Both the position numbers and the translations under genes were made by a program. Below the pieces are notes generated by a model. That model saw only the letters and a program-made list of their open reading frames with translations, was not told the origin of the DNA and made no database searches. From Pantoea sp. (GTDB lineage: Bacteria > Pseudomonadota > Gammaproteobacteria > Enterobacterales > Enterobacteriaceae), in contig NZ_JAPWKD010000003.1 in assembly GCF_028283705.1 (NCBI RefSeq), positions 1 to 64,000 of the forward strand: a stretch of 64,000 bases of DNA, in the 5' to 3' direction. This document shows positions 33,438 to 42,980 of this stretch, in pieces (the stretch's first letter is position 1; every line of letters starts with the position of its first letter).

Positions 33438-35006
33438 ATGAAAAATCCATCGTTTAAAACGCCACTCTTTAGTGGCGTTCATACGCGCTCTCCTGGCCTT
33501 GTGGTTTTTACGCTGGCTGTGGTGGTGACCGTTTTTTCACTGCTGCCGCTGGCGTTTGTACTGCAAATTACGCTGACCAGTGGATGGGATACGATACGAA
33601 CGCTGCTTTTTCGCCCGCGGGTGGCTGAACTCTTGTTGAATACTATGCTATTGATAGTGTTCACTATTCCTGTGAATCTGATCATCGGCATCGGGCTAGC
33701 ATGGATAACCGAACGAACGGCGTTGCCAGGCAGACGTGTCTGGTCGCTGCTGTGCACTGCTCCTCTGGGGGTTCCTGCTTTCATTCAAAGTTACTCCTGG
33801 GTTAGCTTACTGCCGGGCATACATGGTTTAAGTGCTGCGGTATTCCTTTCACTGCTGGCTTATCTTCCCTTTATTTATCTTCCTGTGGCTGCCGTACTGC
33901 GAAGGCTCGACCCGGAACTGGAATATGTCGCAGCATCACTCGGACTCAGCCCTGTAGCCATTTTTTTTCGCGTGATATTGCCTCAGATGAAACTGGCTAT
34001 TCTTGGCGGTGTGCTGCTGACAGTGTTGCACCTGCTGGCTGAGTATGGGCTTTTTGCCATGATTCGGTTTGACTCTTTCACTACCGCGATTTTTGACCAG
34101 TTTCAATCTACGTTTAATGGTCCGGCAGCAAACATGCTGGCAGGGGTATTAACGCTCATATGCCTATTGTTCCTGCTTATGGACCTGAAAATTCGGGGGA
34201 AAACGCGCTATACGCGGATTGGCTCAGGTGTCCCGTTACGGCAGAAACCCGTATTTCTTCGTCTTCATCTGGTACTTTTGCTGAGTCTTTTGCCTCTTGC
34301 ACTGGTGTTACTTTCCCTTGGTGTCCCGCTGCTGTCATTACTGCGCTGGTTATGGCTTGGTGGCGTAGAAGTATGGCATCAGCCTTCGCTCTGGCTCGCA
34401 TGCAAAGAAACGTTAGAGCTGGCACTGGTTGGAGCAATGCTGACAACGATCAGTGCTTTTCCCCTTGCCTGGCTATCTGTTCGCTATCCCCAACCTTTGT
34501 ATCGTCTGATGGAGAGTTGCAACTATCTAACCGGTTCGCTTCCTGGGCTGGTTATTGCTTTGGCTTTAGTGACGTTTACATTGCGGATGGCTCCGCCGCT
34601 TTATCAGACAGCGGTTACCCTGCAGTTAGCGTATGTGCTGTTATATCTACCTCGTGCGTTGATCAGTCTCAGAGCGGGCATAGCCCAGACACCAGAAGAA
34701 CTGGAACATGTGGCGGCCAGCCTGGGGAAATCACCTTCCCGGGTGATCTGGCTTATCACGCTTCGGCTGGCTGCGCCAGCAGCGGCATCAGGTGCTGCGC
34801 TGACTTTTATCGGTATTACCAGTGAATTAACCGCGACGTTGCTTTTATCCCCCCTGGGAACCCGGACCCTGGCAACGGGATTCTGGTCACTGACTAGCGA
34901 AATTGATTACGTCGCTGCGTCCCCGTACGCACTGCTGTTAGTTTTGCTTTCTCTTCCATTAACAGGTTTTTTGTATCGTCAATCCAGCAGAGCTGCAGGG
35001 ATATAA
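33438..35006 (+). CDS. Ferric iron ABC transporter, fused two-domain permease (SfuB/FbpB type)
   Basis: Permease of 522 residues made of two similar membrane halves, as in SfuB/FbpB/HitB. The EAA loops are [23 protein letters not shown] in the first half and [23 protein letters not shown] in the second. About twelve hydrophobic segments are visible. It starts 17 bases after the binding-protein stop with GGAAGAGG upstream, and its stop is separated from the ATPase ATG by a single base. Confidence 0.9.
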   Translation: MKNPSFKTPLFSGVHTRSPGLVVFTLAVVVTVFSLLPLAFVLQITLTSGWDTIRTLLFRPRVAELLLNTMLLIVFTIPVNLIIGIGLAWITERTALPGRRVWSLLCTAPLGVPAFIQSYSWVSLLPGIHGLSAAVFLSLLAYLPFIYLPVAAVLRRLDPELEYVAASLGLSPVAIFFRVILPQMKLAILGGVLLTVLHLLAEYGLFAMIRFDSFTTAIFDQFQSTFNGPAANMLAGVLTLICLLFLLMDLKIRGKTRYTRIGSGVPLRQKPVFLRLHLVLLLSLLPLALVLLSLGVPLLSLLRWLWLGGVEVWHQPSLWLACKETLELALVGAMLTTISAFPLAWLSVRYPQPLYRLMESCNYLTGSLPGLVIALALVTFTLRMAPPLYQTAVTLQLAYVLLYLPRALISLRAGIAQTPEELEHVAASLGKSPSRVIWLITLRLAAPAAASGAALTFIGITSELTATLLLSPLGTRTLATGFWSLTSEIDYVAASPYALLLVLLSLPLTGFLYRQSSRAAGI

Positions 35007-35007
35007 T

Positions 35008-36030
35008 ATGCTGATAATTAATGGGTTAAATAAATCCTGGCAGGGAAATCCCGTTCTTAAAGATATTGAGTTAGAAGTAAAACCCGCCAATAGAACAGTG
35101 GTCGTAGGCCCGTCGGGATCGGGTAAATCTACATTGCTCAAGCTTATCGCGGGTTTTGAACAGCCTGACAGTGGCGACATCATTTTTAATAATCACTCAA
35201 TGACTTCAGGGCGCGTACCGCTACCTGCTTATAAGCGTGGAATCGGTTATGTTCCGCAGGACGGGATGCTGTTCCCCCATCTGAATGTCCGTGACAACAT
35301 CGCTTTTGGTCTTAAAGGAACGAAGAACGAAATCGATCGTACAGTCGCGACATTGCTGGAGCAGGTCTCTCTGGATTGGCTGTATGCCGCACGCTGGCCC
35401 CATGAACTTTCGGGTGGGCAGCAGCAAAGGATCGCGCTTGCCAGAGCACTGGCGCTGAAACCAAAACTCATGCTGCTGGATGAGCCTTTTTCAGCCCTTG
35501 ATACAGGATTAAGGGCATCAACCCGTGATGCGGTGCAGAACGTGCTCTCTGAGGCAGGCATTTCATGCATCATGGTGACACACGACCAGGGGGAGGCGTT
35601 GTCATTCGCGCAACAGCTGGCGGTGATGCAGGAGGGCAGGCTTGTTCAGGTTGGGCCGCCCCAGGAACTTTATCAGTATCCGATTGATGAAGGTACGGCC
35701 AGATTGTTAGGCGAAGCCATCATCCTCCCGCTTCATGTCCGTCAGGGACGTTATTTCTGCGTTTTGGGAGAAGTGAAACCTGAGAAGCGGCTAACCGGTG
35801 GATATGCACGTGTCATGCTTCGTCCGGAACAATTGAACGTTTCCTCTAGTGAACAGCCGACCGGAATAATGCTCGAACGGATGTCGTTCGCTGGCGATCG
35901 ATCGCTTCTTTCGGTCTATCTGGAACAGGAAAAACAGCGGCTTTCACTTCAGATCAGCTCGTTACAGTGGCTTACCCCGGGTTGCTGGCTTAAGGTTGAG
36001 GTACGGGGGGACGTGCATCTTATCGGTTAA
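35008..36030 (+). CDS. Ferric iron ABC transporter, ATP-binding protein (SfuC/FbpC type)
   Basis: ATPase of 340 residues. Walker A is GPSGSGKST, signature LSGGQQQRIALARA, Walker B LMLLDEPFSALD and the switch His in VTHDQ. A C-terminal TOBE-like domain (about 240-340) includes VMLRPEQLNV. It energises ferric iron uptake with the permease encoded just upstream. An AGGGAT site precedes the ATG, and it closes the operon. Confidence 0.92.
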   Translation: MLIINGLNKSWQGNPVLKDIELEVKPANRTVVVGPSGSGKSTLLKLIAGFEQPDSGDIIFNNHSMTSGRVPLPAYKRGIGYVPQDGMLFPHLNVRDNIAFGLKGTKNEIDRTVATLLEQVSLDWLYAARWPHELSGGQQQRIALARALALKPKLMLLDEPFSALDTGLRASTRDAVQNVLSEAGISCIMVTHDQGEALSFAQQLAVMQEGRLVQVGPPQELYQYPIDEGTARLLGEAIILPLHVRQGRYFCVLGEVKPEKRLTGGYARVMLRPEQLNVSSSEQPTGIMLERMSFAGDRSLLSVYLEQEKQRLSLQISSLQWLTPGCWLKVEVRGDVHLIG

Positions 36031-36499
36031 AAATCTGACCAGATACATTTGGAAGCCACTCATCACAAGACGGAGGGGCCGGCTTAAAGGGTTTTATGCT
36101 GGGCAAAACATGTTCGCTTGATGAAGACTTCATATTTCCCTCAAGGGAATGGAATGCCAAAATATGAACCCATATCCTGTTAATATGCTGATATCAGGGA
36201 GACTTATAAGCAAAGCGATCGCAATGATTTAAATTGCTGATGTTCTCAGTGGGTTATTATTGCATTGTTTGTATTTTAATGTCATTAACTGTAAAGAACA
36301 GGCCATGAAATAACTCATGAAATCTACTCATATTTGTATTTCATTTTCCAGCATAGTGCAGTAAGTCGGTCTGTTATAAGCTCGCCTGTATTGCTTTTCA
36401 AAATCAATTAACTTTTTTATATGATGACCTTACTCCAGTTAGGTTGTTGGCATAAATTATAGTTAATTAATATTTCATGGAATATCTTAAGGAGAGAAT
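36031..36499. other. AT-rich intergenic region, no gene seen
   Basis: About 470 bp between the iron ATPase and the exported DUF2255 gene. No frame with a start and ribosome-binding site is visible and no strong terminator was found. AT content rises towards 36499, where a promoter for the downstream exported-enzyme genes is expected; AAGGAGAG ends the region. Confidence 0.5.
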
Positions 36500-37033
36500 A
36501 TGCAGTTTAATATCCGCACGTTCAATTTTCCAGTTTTACTTGCTGGCGCATTCTTTTTTTCAGCAGTAGGTCATACAGCAATAGCAGACACAACTGCCGC
36601 TAATGCGGCAAAAACGCTCAGTGCTCGTGATGCGGGTCTTCCGGCAACGCAATGGTCACAGGCTGAACTAAACCAGATTATCAAAACGGATGATCTTCAT
36701 ATTGCACCTTTTCGTGAAGATGGCGTGACTTATGGTACACCGACATGGATCTGGTGTGTTGAAGTAGACGGAAATCTCTATGTGCGTGCTTATAACGGGC
36801 AGCGTTCGAGCTGGTATCAGGCGGCATTGCGCGAAAAGGCAGGCAAAATTGTCGCGGCTGGCATGACAAAAGAAGTCAGGTTTGAGCCAGTTGCTGGCAG
36901 TGTGAATGATCAAATTGATAGTGCTTATAAGGCTAAATATCACGGCAGTCGCTACCTCGACCATATGATCAGCGAGGGTTCACGCAATGCCACAATTAGA
37001 ATTGTTCCGCTTAACCTGAATACTACGAGTTAA
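36500..37033 (+). CDS. DUF2255-family protein with Sec signal peptide
   Basis: Protein of 177 residues. Residues 1-29 form a signal peptide (hydrophobic FPVLLAGAFFFSAVG, cleavage after AIA). The mature part carries the DUF2255 pattern: WSQAELNQIIKTDDLHIAPFR, then TPTWIWCVEVDGNLYVRAYNG and SSWYQAAL. The family is of unknown function and usually has no signal peptide. A strong AAGGAGAG precedes the ATG. It is the first of four consecutive genes whose products all carry export signals, which suggests a periplasmic pathway. Confidence 0.75.
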   Translation: MQFNIRTFNFPVLLAGAFFFSAVGHTAIADTTAANAAKTLSARDAGLPATQWSQAELNQIIKTDDLHIAPFREDGVTYGTPTWIWCVEVDGNLYVRAYNGQRSSWYQAALREKAGKIVAAGMTKEVRFEPVAGSVNDQIDSAYKAKYHGSRYLDHMISEGSRNATIRIVPLNLNTTS

Positions 37034-37089
37034 TTTAAATCTGTGAAATTTTGTCGTGACTCATTAACTTATGTTGTGGAGAAAGCGAA

Positions 37090-38346
37090 ATGAACGATCC
37101 TACTGAGAGTGGCGATAATTTTCTTCCCGTCAATTCCGGGCGGCGAAATCTGCTCAAAGGAGCCGTAACTGCCGCGATAATCGGCTCTGGGATGGGGACT
37201 TCTTTGATGATATCCCGTTCAGCTTCTGCGGCCAGCGCTCCTGCGGCGCTGAAGAATATTGTTGGCCCTATAACAGCTAACAGCGTGATTCCTGCTGTCG
37301 GCTACGCTGTTTACGCCAGTAATCAGCCTTTGCGGGCATTTAAATTCCAGAGAAGGGCGATTGGCCCGAATGATGTTGCCATTGAGATTCAATATTGTGG
37401 TGTCTGTCATTCGGATATTCACACGGGTCTTGGCCACTGGGGGCCGCAGAAACTGCCTCTGGTAACCGGACATGAGTTAGCGGGAGTGGTTGTGGCAGTA
37501 GGTGGGTCAGTCAGCCGTTACCGCCCAGGCGATCGCGTGGGAGTCGGGTGTATGGTGGACTCCTGTGGTGTTTGTTCTGAATGTACTGCCGGGTTTGAAC
37601 AGTTTTGCACTAAAGGGACGACATGGACTTATGGCAGCCCCACAACCGATCCGACCGGTGTGACGCAGGGGGGATATGCAAACGTTGCGGTAGTGAAGGA
37701 ACACTTTGTTATCTCAATCCCGGATAATATCGAACTCGCCGCCGCGGGGCCAATTATGTGTTCAGCCGTCACGGTGTATTCTCCGCTAAGACATTGGGAT
37801 GTACGACCTGACAGCAGGATTGGCGTCGTCGGATTGGGTGGGCTGGGACACATTGCGGTTAAGCTGGCGAAAGCGATGGGCGCTGAGGTCATTGTGCTGA
37901 CAACTTCGCCGGATAAAGTGGCTGATGCGAGGAAGTTTGGTGCCAGCGATGTCATCGTGAATCACGAGAAATCACAAATGGACAAATATGCACGCAGCAT
38001 GGATTTTATTCTGGATACGGTGCCCTATAAACATGAAATGGATCCTCTCATTAGCCTACTGAAACGTGATGCAACGCTTTGTCTGGTAGGCGTAGGTAAA
38101 GCTGATGAACCTAATCAATTAGCGCCTATCACGACTATTCTCGGAAGGAACGCTTTTGCTGGTTCGCTTATCGGTAGTATCAGGGAGACTCAGGATGTCA
38201 TAGATTTCTGCTCCCAACATAATATCAGCCCGCAAATTTCCATTATTCCCGTTCAGCAAATAAATAGTGCATGGCGCAATGTGATCGATAAAAAAGTTCG
38301 ATATCGCTACGTTATTGATATGACCTCTATTAAACCTGAGGTTTAG
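37090..38346 (+). CDS. Zinc alcohol dehydrogenase (YahK/CAD-like) with a Tat leader
   Basis: Protein of 418 residues, about 60-70 longer than YahK-type dehydrogenases. The extra N-terminus reads GRRNLLKGAVTAAIIGSG with a hydrophobic core and an Ala-rich cleavage region near residue 49, a convincing twin-arginine signal. The enzyme follows: catalytic zinc Cys in YCGVCHSD, GHELAG, structural zinc cysteines in DSCGVCSECTAGFEQFC, and the cofactor motif GVVGLGGLGHIAVK. NAD(P) is not normally available outside the cytoplasm, so an exported form is odd; a tightly bound cofactor carried through Tat is the likely answer. A GGAGAAAG site precedes the ATG. Neighbours are also exported proteins. Confidence 0.85.
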   Translation: MNDPTESGDNFLPVNSGRRNLLKGAVTAAIIGSGMGTSLMISRSASAASAPAALKNIVGPITANSVIPAVGYAVYASNQPLRAFKFQRRAIGPNDVAIEIQYCGVCHSDIHTGLGHWGPQKLPLVTGHELAGVVVAVGGSVSRYRPGDRVGVGCMVDSCGVCSECTAGFEQFCTKGTTWTYGSPTTDPTGVTQGGYANVAVVKEHFVISIPDNIELAAAGPIMCSAVTVYSPLRHWDVRPDSRIGVVGLGGLGHIAVKLAKAMGAEVIVLTTSPDKVADARKFGASDVIVNHEKSQMDKYARSMDFILDTVPYKHEMDPLISLLKRDATLCLVGVGKADEPNQLAPITTILGRNAFAGSLIGSIRETQDVIDFCSQHNISPQISIIPVQQINSAWRNVIDKKVRYRYVIDMTSIKPEV

Positions 38347-38439
38347 TTTTATTTGTAATGCAGTGCGTAATTATTCTATCAGGTCTTTTTAAAACTTTAT
38401 CCGTTTTTATAAATACTCATTTTATCTCAGGAGATAATA

Positions 38440-38961
38440 ATGTCCCGAATCACCTCTGTGGCATTCATCATAACCCTTTCGGCAAGTTTCTCTGTGATAG
38501 CCGATGATACTGCTCCCGCAGCTGCAACTTTTGCCGTAGCAGGTAAAGAGAATGTGGTCATTAGTAAAAACGGTAGTCGCCCCTGGCTAACGGGTCCTGA
38601 GGCAAATTTTACAGGTACAGTTCGCGTTGAACCGCTGTTCACACAGCCTCAATCCCCGGCCCGAACCACCATCGGACATGTCAATTTTGAGCCGGGTGCA
38701 CGCAGTGCCTGGCACACACACCCGTTAGGCCAGACATTAGTGATTACTTCTGGGTCCGGATGGACTCAGGAGTGGGGTGGAGAAAGAAAAACGGTTCATG
38801 CGGGTGATGTCATTCATTGTCCACCGGGCGTAAAACACTGGCACGGAGCAACGGCAACCACAGGGATGTCGCATTTAGCCATTCAGGAGAGTACGCCTGA
38901 AGGTAAAAATGTTGAGTGGATGGAAAAAGTTTCAAGTCAGCAATATAACCCTGAGCTATGA
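38440..38961 (+). CDS. Exported cupin-domain protein
   Basis: Protein of 173 residues. A signal peptide covers residues 1-21 (cleavage after VIA). The cupin motif 1 is [20 protein letters not shown] (two His) and motif 2 is HAGDVIHCPPGVKHWHGA. The sequence is clearly paralogous to the signal-less cupin at 42981, sharing [31 protein letters not shown] and the ending EWMEKVSSQQY / [11 protein letters not shown]. Homologous cupins include metal-dependent lyases and are often encoded beside carboxymuconolactone decarboxylase-like genes, as here. An AGGAGATAA site precedes the ATG. Confidence 0.85.
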   Translation: MSRITSVAFIITLSASFSVIADDTAPAAATFAVAGKENVVISKNGSRPWLTGPEANFTGTVRVEPLFTQPQSPARTTIGHVNFEPGARSAWHTHPLGQTLVITSGSGWTQEWGGERKTVHAGDVIHCPPGVKHWHGATATTGMSHLAIQESTPEGKNVEWMEKVSSQQYNPEL

Positions 38962-38971
38962 GGATATTGTG

Positions 38972-39373
38972 ATGCGCCTGGCTACTTTGTCTTTGCTCTC
39001 GCTGACTGAACTTTTGATTGGCTGTGTCCCGTCGGCAGTGAAAAATCAGTCTGTTCCTGCTCCACCATCATTAGCCGAGCTGGGGGATGCTTCACCGGCC
39101 CTGGAGAATTATACCCAAAAGTATGTGGAGAATGATTTATGGAAGAGGCCGCAACTGAGTCCACGTGATCGCAGTATGGTCACTGTAGCCGCGCTTATTG
39201 CCCGCAGCGACCGTGTTGAACTGCCTTATCATCTCAACCGTGCGATGAATAATGGCTTAACGCAGAGCCAGGCAGAGGAAATGCTGACTCAGCTAGCATT
39301 CTACGCCGGATGGCCACGTGTCTTCTCTGCTCTCCCGGTAGCTAAAAAAGTGTTTGAGGCGCGAAACAGTTAA
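38972..39373 (+). CDS. Carboxymuconolactone decarboxylase-like lipoprotein
   Basis: Protein of 133 residues. The frame opens at 38909, but ATG 38972 has GAGGATATTGTG upstream and gives a lipoprotein signal with lipobox LLIGC (Cys about residue 18). The domain (about 45-130) follows the PcaC-like pattern RDRSMVTVAALIARSDRVELPYHLNRAMNNGLTQSQAEEM and AFYAGWPRV. The CxxC pair of AhpD peroxidases is absent, so it is not an alkylhydroperoxidase; the conserved His in YHLNRA is kept. Anchoring such an enzyme in the envelope is unusual. It follows the exported cupin by 10 bases. Confidence 0.8.
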   Translation: MRLATLSLLSLTELLIGCVPSAVKNQSVPAPPSLAELGDASPALENYTQKYVENDLWKRPQLSPRDRSMVTVAALIARSDRVELPYHLNRAMNNGLTQSQAEEMLTQLAFYAGWPRVFSALPVAKKVFEARNS

Positions 39374-39392
39374 AAAAGGGCGGGCTTTGCAT

Positions 39393-40304
39393 TCAGCCGG
39401 GCCTGCCTGACTCATTACTGTAGCGCAACGCTTCCACCACTAATGAGAACGCTTTGGATGACCCACGGCGGTTGGGATAGTAAATATGTAATCCTTCCCA
39501 GTAGGGTGTCCACTCTTCCATGACGCTAATTAATTGCCCCGATTCGATATAGGGAGCAGCAAGTTCTTCAGGCACATGGCCCAGACCGAAACCGTCAGCA
39601 GCGGCTTTCACAATCTGAAAAATACTGTGAAAAATAATCTGACCTTCCACGCGTGCGGTAACTTCACGTCCGTCTTTTTCAAATTCCCAAACGTAGAATC
39701 CACCATGTGTAGGCAGACGTAGATTAATACAGCGGTGTTTCAGCAAATCCTGAGGTGAAGCAGGAGGGGGATTGTTAGCGAAATATGTTGGCGATCCCAC
39801 AACCAAAAAACGCATATCAGGACCAATACGGGCAGAAATCATTCCGTTTGCCAGTTGGTCGCCAAGTCTGACGCCTGCGTCATAGCGTTTTTCCACGATA
39901 TCGGTCAGACCGTAATCGTTGACGAACTCAATATTAATATCCGGGTAGATACGCATCAACGGAGACAATTTAGGCCAGAGGATGGTTTCAATGGCGAAGT
40001 CGGTTGCGGATATACGGATGGTCCCGGCAGGTTTCTCTCTTTTATCGTGGAGAGCCGCCAGCTCACTATAAATATCATCAAATTTAGGTGCCAGACTGGC
40101 AAGTAACTGCTCACCGATTTCTGTTGGTGAGACGCTACGCGTAGTTCGGGTCAGTAAACGCACACCCATTTTGGCTTCTAAAGTCCGCATCGTGTGACTA
40201 AGCGCAGACTGAGATACACCCAACTGCGCGGCCGCTCGCGTGAAGCTTTGTTCACGCGCTACCGTCACAAAAGCGACTAAATCATTGAGGTTATCCCTTG
40301 CCAT
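39393..40304 (-). CDS. LysR-family transcriptional regulator
   Basis: LTTR of 303 residues. The HTH contains SFTRAAAQLGVSQSALSHTMRTLE, followed by RLLTRTTRSVSPTEIG, as in the large CrgA-like LysR group. The frame has a GTG at 40313, but ATG 40304 is chosen because GGAG lies 8 bases upstream. It converges on the exported-enzyme genes and is divergent, across a 504-bp gap, from the SDR gene at 40809. It is well placed to control the SDR-MFS-cupin genes and perhaps the exported set. Confidence 0.87.
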   Translation of the reverse strand: MARDNLNDLVAFVTVAREQSFTRAAAQLGVSQSALSHTMRTLEAKMGVRLLTRTTRSVSPTEIGEQLLASLAPKFDDIYSELAALHDKREKPAGTIRISATDFAIETILWPKLSPLMRIYPDINIEFVNDYGLTDIVEKRYDAGVRLGDQLANGMISARIGPDMRFLVVGSPTYFANNPPPASPQDLLKHRCINLRLPTHGGFYVWEFEKDGREVTARVEGQIIFHSIFQIVKAAADGFGLGHVPEELAAPYIESGQLISVMEEWTPYWEGLHIYYPNRRGSSKAFSLVVEALRYSNESGRPG

Positions 40305-40808
40305 CCTGATCACTCCTGCATTATTTGGCTACTGATTTAACAATATATTTCTAAACGTGTCTATGAATCTGATGCGATAAAAAAATCAATTGATGATGAA
40401 TTTTCATAACTCTATTCATGAGTTACCGCTAATCAGAAACCACTATCCGCGCTATGTTAATACAGTCTTTTTGAAATAATTAACCGGTTGGCGAGGAATC
40501 TGTATGCAGTGCTCGTATGCCCCATCTAATCCTGAAGATAGTTGGTCAATAAATTGCTGATTGCTGAAAAATTGACGCAGATAATCACAGCAACGCCTGG
40601 TATTGAAGATGTGTATAAGCCAGATATTCAGGCAAAGCCCGATAATATCTATAAAAAAACCAGTTACAACCCCTTTAGTTAATTCTGCATGAATTTGCAG
40701 CGGCGGGATTAATCGTGCTCTTTTAAGAAATATCATTCCAGAAAATAACGACGCAGTGTCTGTGACCTGCGTGTCGGTCAGTTTATGCTTTGAAAAGAGG
40801 ATATTAAT
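40305..40808. promoter_or_regulatory. Divergent control region between LysR and SDR genes
   Basis: Non-coding gap of about 500 bp. An ATGAAT...ATTCAT inverted repeat at 40396-40419 could be part of a LysR site. A 94-codon frame on the minus strand (40452-40736) has no convincing start signal or family match and is not called. GAGGATATTAAT precedes the SDR start. Confidence 0.4.
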
Positions 40809-41570
40809 ATGAGTTTTTTATTTAAAGATCAGGTTGCACTGATTACCGGTGCTGCCTCAGGAATGGGTCTGGCGGCAGCAAAAGCCTTTGCGGCTTCCGG
40901 CGCTGCCGTTGTCATGGCAGATGTCAATGAAGATGCCGTTAAGTCTGCGGCAGCAGAATTAATGGCAGCTGGCTACCAGGCACTGCCGATTCGTTGCAAT
41001 GTTGCGAACATTGATGAAGTGAAAGCGATGGTTGATCAGGCTGTGGCTACCTATGGTCGTATCGATGCGGCATTTAATAATGCCGGTGTGCAAAGCCCCG
41101 TGGCTGAGACGGCGATGGCAGATCCAAAAGATTATGACTTCGTGATGGATGTGAACCTGCGTGGTATCTGGAACTGCATGAAGTATGAGTTGATTCAGAT
41201 GAAAAAACAGGGCAGTGGTGCAATCGTCAATAATTCTTCCCTCGGTGGATTAGTGGGTATTGCTGAACGTGGTATTTATCATGCGTCAAAACACGGTGTG
41301 GTCGGTCTGACGAAAAGTGCAGGGTTGGAATATGCACCACAAAATATCCGTATCAACGCAATCTGCCCTGGCATTATTGAAACGCCAATGGTATCCGGCA
41401 TGCTGGAAACACAACCTGAAGCTATGGCCGAACTGATGAAAGAAGTCCCGATTCGCCGCTTAGGCCGTGCAGAAGAAATTGCTGATGCCGTGCTTTGGTT
41501 ATGCAGCCCCGCGTCCAGTTTTGTTATTGGTCATGCACTGCCCGTTGATGGCGGATATACCGTTCGTTAA
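40809..41570 (+). CDS. Short-chain dehydrogenase/reductase
   Basis: Classical SDR of 253 residues. Cofactor motif TGAASGMGLAAA (about residues 14-25), NNAG at about 93-96, catalytic Ser in NNSSLGG, and Tyr/Lys in YHASKHG. Asp in MADVNED after the second strand suggests NAD preference. It ends with the typical SFVIGHALPVDGGYTV. It would oxidise or reduce a small alcohol or ketone in the cytoplasm. It is the first gene of a probable operon with an MFS transporter and, further on, a cytoplasmic cupin. Confidence 0.9.
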   Translation: MSFLFKDQVALITGAASGMGLAAAKAFAASGAAVVMADVNEDAVKSAAAELMAAGYQALPIRCNVANIDEVKAMVDQAVATYGRIDAAFNNAGVQSPVAETAMADPKDYDFVMDVNLRGIWNCMKYELIQMKKQGSGAIVNNSSLGGLVGIAERGIYHASKHGVVGLTKSAGLEYAPQNIRINAICPGIIETPMVSGMLETQPEAMAELMKEVPIRRLGRAEEIADAVLWLCSPASSFVIGHALPVDGGYTVR

Positions 41571-41602
41571 GTCTCTCAGCTGAACATTAAGAGCCAGGTG
41601 TT

Positions 41603-42787
41603 ATGCATAGTGAGTCTTTACCGTACAGTGAATCCGGCAGTTTTGTTCGGATGCTGCTGACATTAATGCTGGTGGTGCTGTCTGGTTTTTTAATTATCGG
41701 TATCGCGCTGCCTGTTCTGCCCCGCTATGTACATCATCAGCTGGGATTTGGCACCTTCGCTGTGGGACTGGTGACAGGTGCGCAGTTTGCCGCTTCACTG
41801 GCAACTCGCTTTGCTGCCGGACGATATGCCGATCAGTTCGGGGGGCGACGTGCAATTTACCGTGGATTGGTGCTGGCGATAGCCGGTGGGGTGTTTTACC
41901 TCATCTCTTTGCTATTTACTGCGCAGCCTGTCGCCACTATTGCGCTGATACTGATCGGCAGAGCAATTGTCGGAGGTGCTGAAAGTTTCATCATTACGGG
42001 CGGAATGACGCTTGGCCTGGCACTGGCAGGCGGAAAACAAACAGGCCGGGTTATTGCGTGGGTAGGCACTGCCATGTTTGCCGCTTTCGCTCTGGGTGCG
42101 CCTTTGGGAACCTTCATTTTTGATCATTCCGGTTTTATCGCCATAGCAATAACCACGTTAGTGTTACCGCTGGTGGTGATGGCTATTGTGCGAGTCCTGC
42201 CAGAACGTATTGAACCTTCTGGTCAGAAGGGAACACTTTCCCAGGCTCTTTCATCGGTCTGGCTACCGGGTATGGGCGCAGCCTTTAATGGTGTGGGATA
42301 TGCGGCACTTCTCTCCTTCTCCGTCCTGTTGTTTGCGGAGAAAGGGTGGGGAATGGGGTGGCTGCCGGTGACCGCCTTCGCCATGGCGCTTATTGCTGCA
42401 CGGTTATTTCTGGGACAACTCATCGACCAGTCAGGTGGCGTCCGGGTTGGCATTCTTTTTTCGCTGGTGACTGCGCTGGGCCAGATATTGTTATGGGCTG
42501 CGCCTTCACCCTGGATTGCAGCACTGGGAGCCGCGCTGACGGGGATTGGCTGGGCGATGGTGTACCCGGCATTTGGTTCTGAAGCGGTGCGTCGTTTAGG
42601 CGGAGCGAACAAAGGAGTGGCGATGGCAACATACTCAGCGTTTCCCGATCTGGCGATTGGCCTCGCAAGCCCATTATTAGGGTTAGTCGTTCCTGCTACA
42701 CAAATGGGGATGGCGTTTCTCTGGAGTGCTGTTCTGGTCATGTTGGCCGTGCCAGTTGCCTTACTGGCCGGGCGGCAAGGGTATTAA
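41603..42787 (+). CDS. MFS transporter (YfcJ/YhhS-like)
   Basis: Major facilitator of 394 residues with about twelve hydrophobic segments. The loop 2-3 signature is GRYADQFGGRRAIYRG, and the N-terminal segment GIALPVLPRYVHHQLGFGTFAVGLVTGAQ is typical of the YhhS/YfcJ group of exporters and sugar-type MFS proteins. It probably exports or imports the small molecule handled by the neighbouring SDR and cupin. It lies 32 bases after the SDR gene with CCAGG upstream. Confidence 0.87.
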   Translation: MHSESLPYSESGSFVRMLLTLMLVVLSGFLIIGIALPVLPRYVHHQLGFGTFAVGLVTGAQFAASLATRFAAGRYADQFGGRRAIYRGLVLAIAGGVFYLISLLFTAQPVATIALILIGRAIVGGAESFIITGGMTLGLALAGGKQTGRVIAWVGTAMFAAFALGAPLGTFIFDHSGFIAIAITTLVLPLVVMAIVRVLPERIEPSGQKGTLSQALSSVWLPGMGAAFNGVGYAALLSFSVLLFAEKGWGMGWLPVTAFAMALIAARLFLGQLIDQSGGVRVGILFSLVTALGQILLWAAPSPWIAALGAALTGIGWAMVYPAFGSEAVRRLGGANKGVAMATYSAFPDLAIGLASPLLGLVVPATQMGMAFLWSAVLVMLAVPVALLAGRQGY

Positions 42788-42980
42788 TGAAAAATGTTCA
42801 TATAAGCATTCAGGTTTACTGGGTTAATACTAATCAATTATTGAGGCATAGTGGCTTTCCCGTTTCGCAGTTGACAGCTCTGCACTGAAAGTAATCTTTC
42901 GGTTCAGACGATAACGTCTTAAAGACCTGCTTCACCTGCCTGGAAAAGTAAATATCCCCATACAGTTTTAAGGAAATGAT

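Noticed and set aside
36145..36165. TGGAATGCCAAA resembling the GntR operator core, upstream of the exported enzyme genes
   Set aside because: Only the short core matches and the outer arms do not; it lies 27 kb away from the GntR gene and about 340 bases from the next start, so chance is likely.
40452..40736. 94-codon minus-strand frame between the LysR and SDR genes
   Set aside because: No clear ribosome-binding site, no family signature and odd composition; it lies in a region expected to be a divergent promoter.
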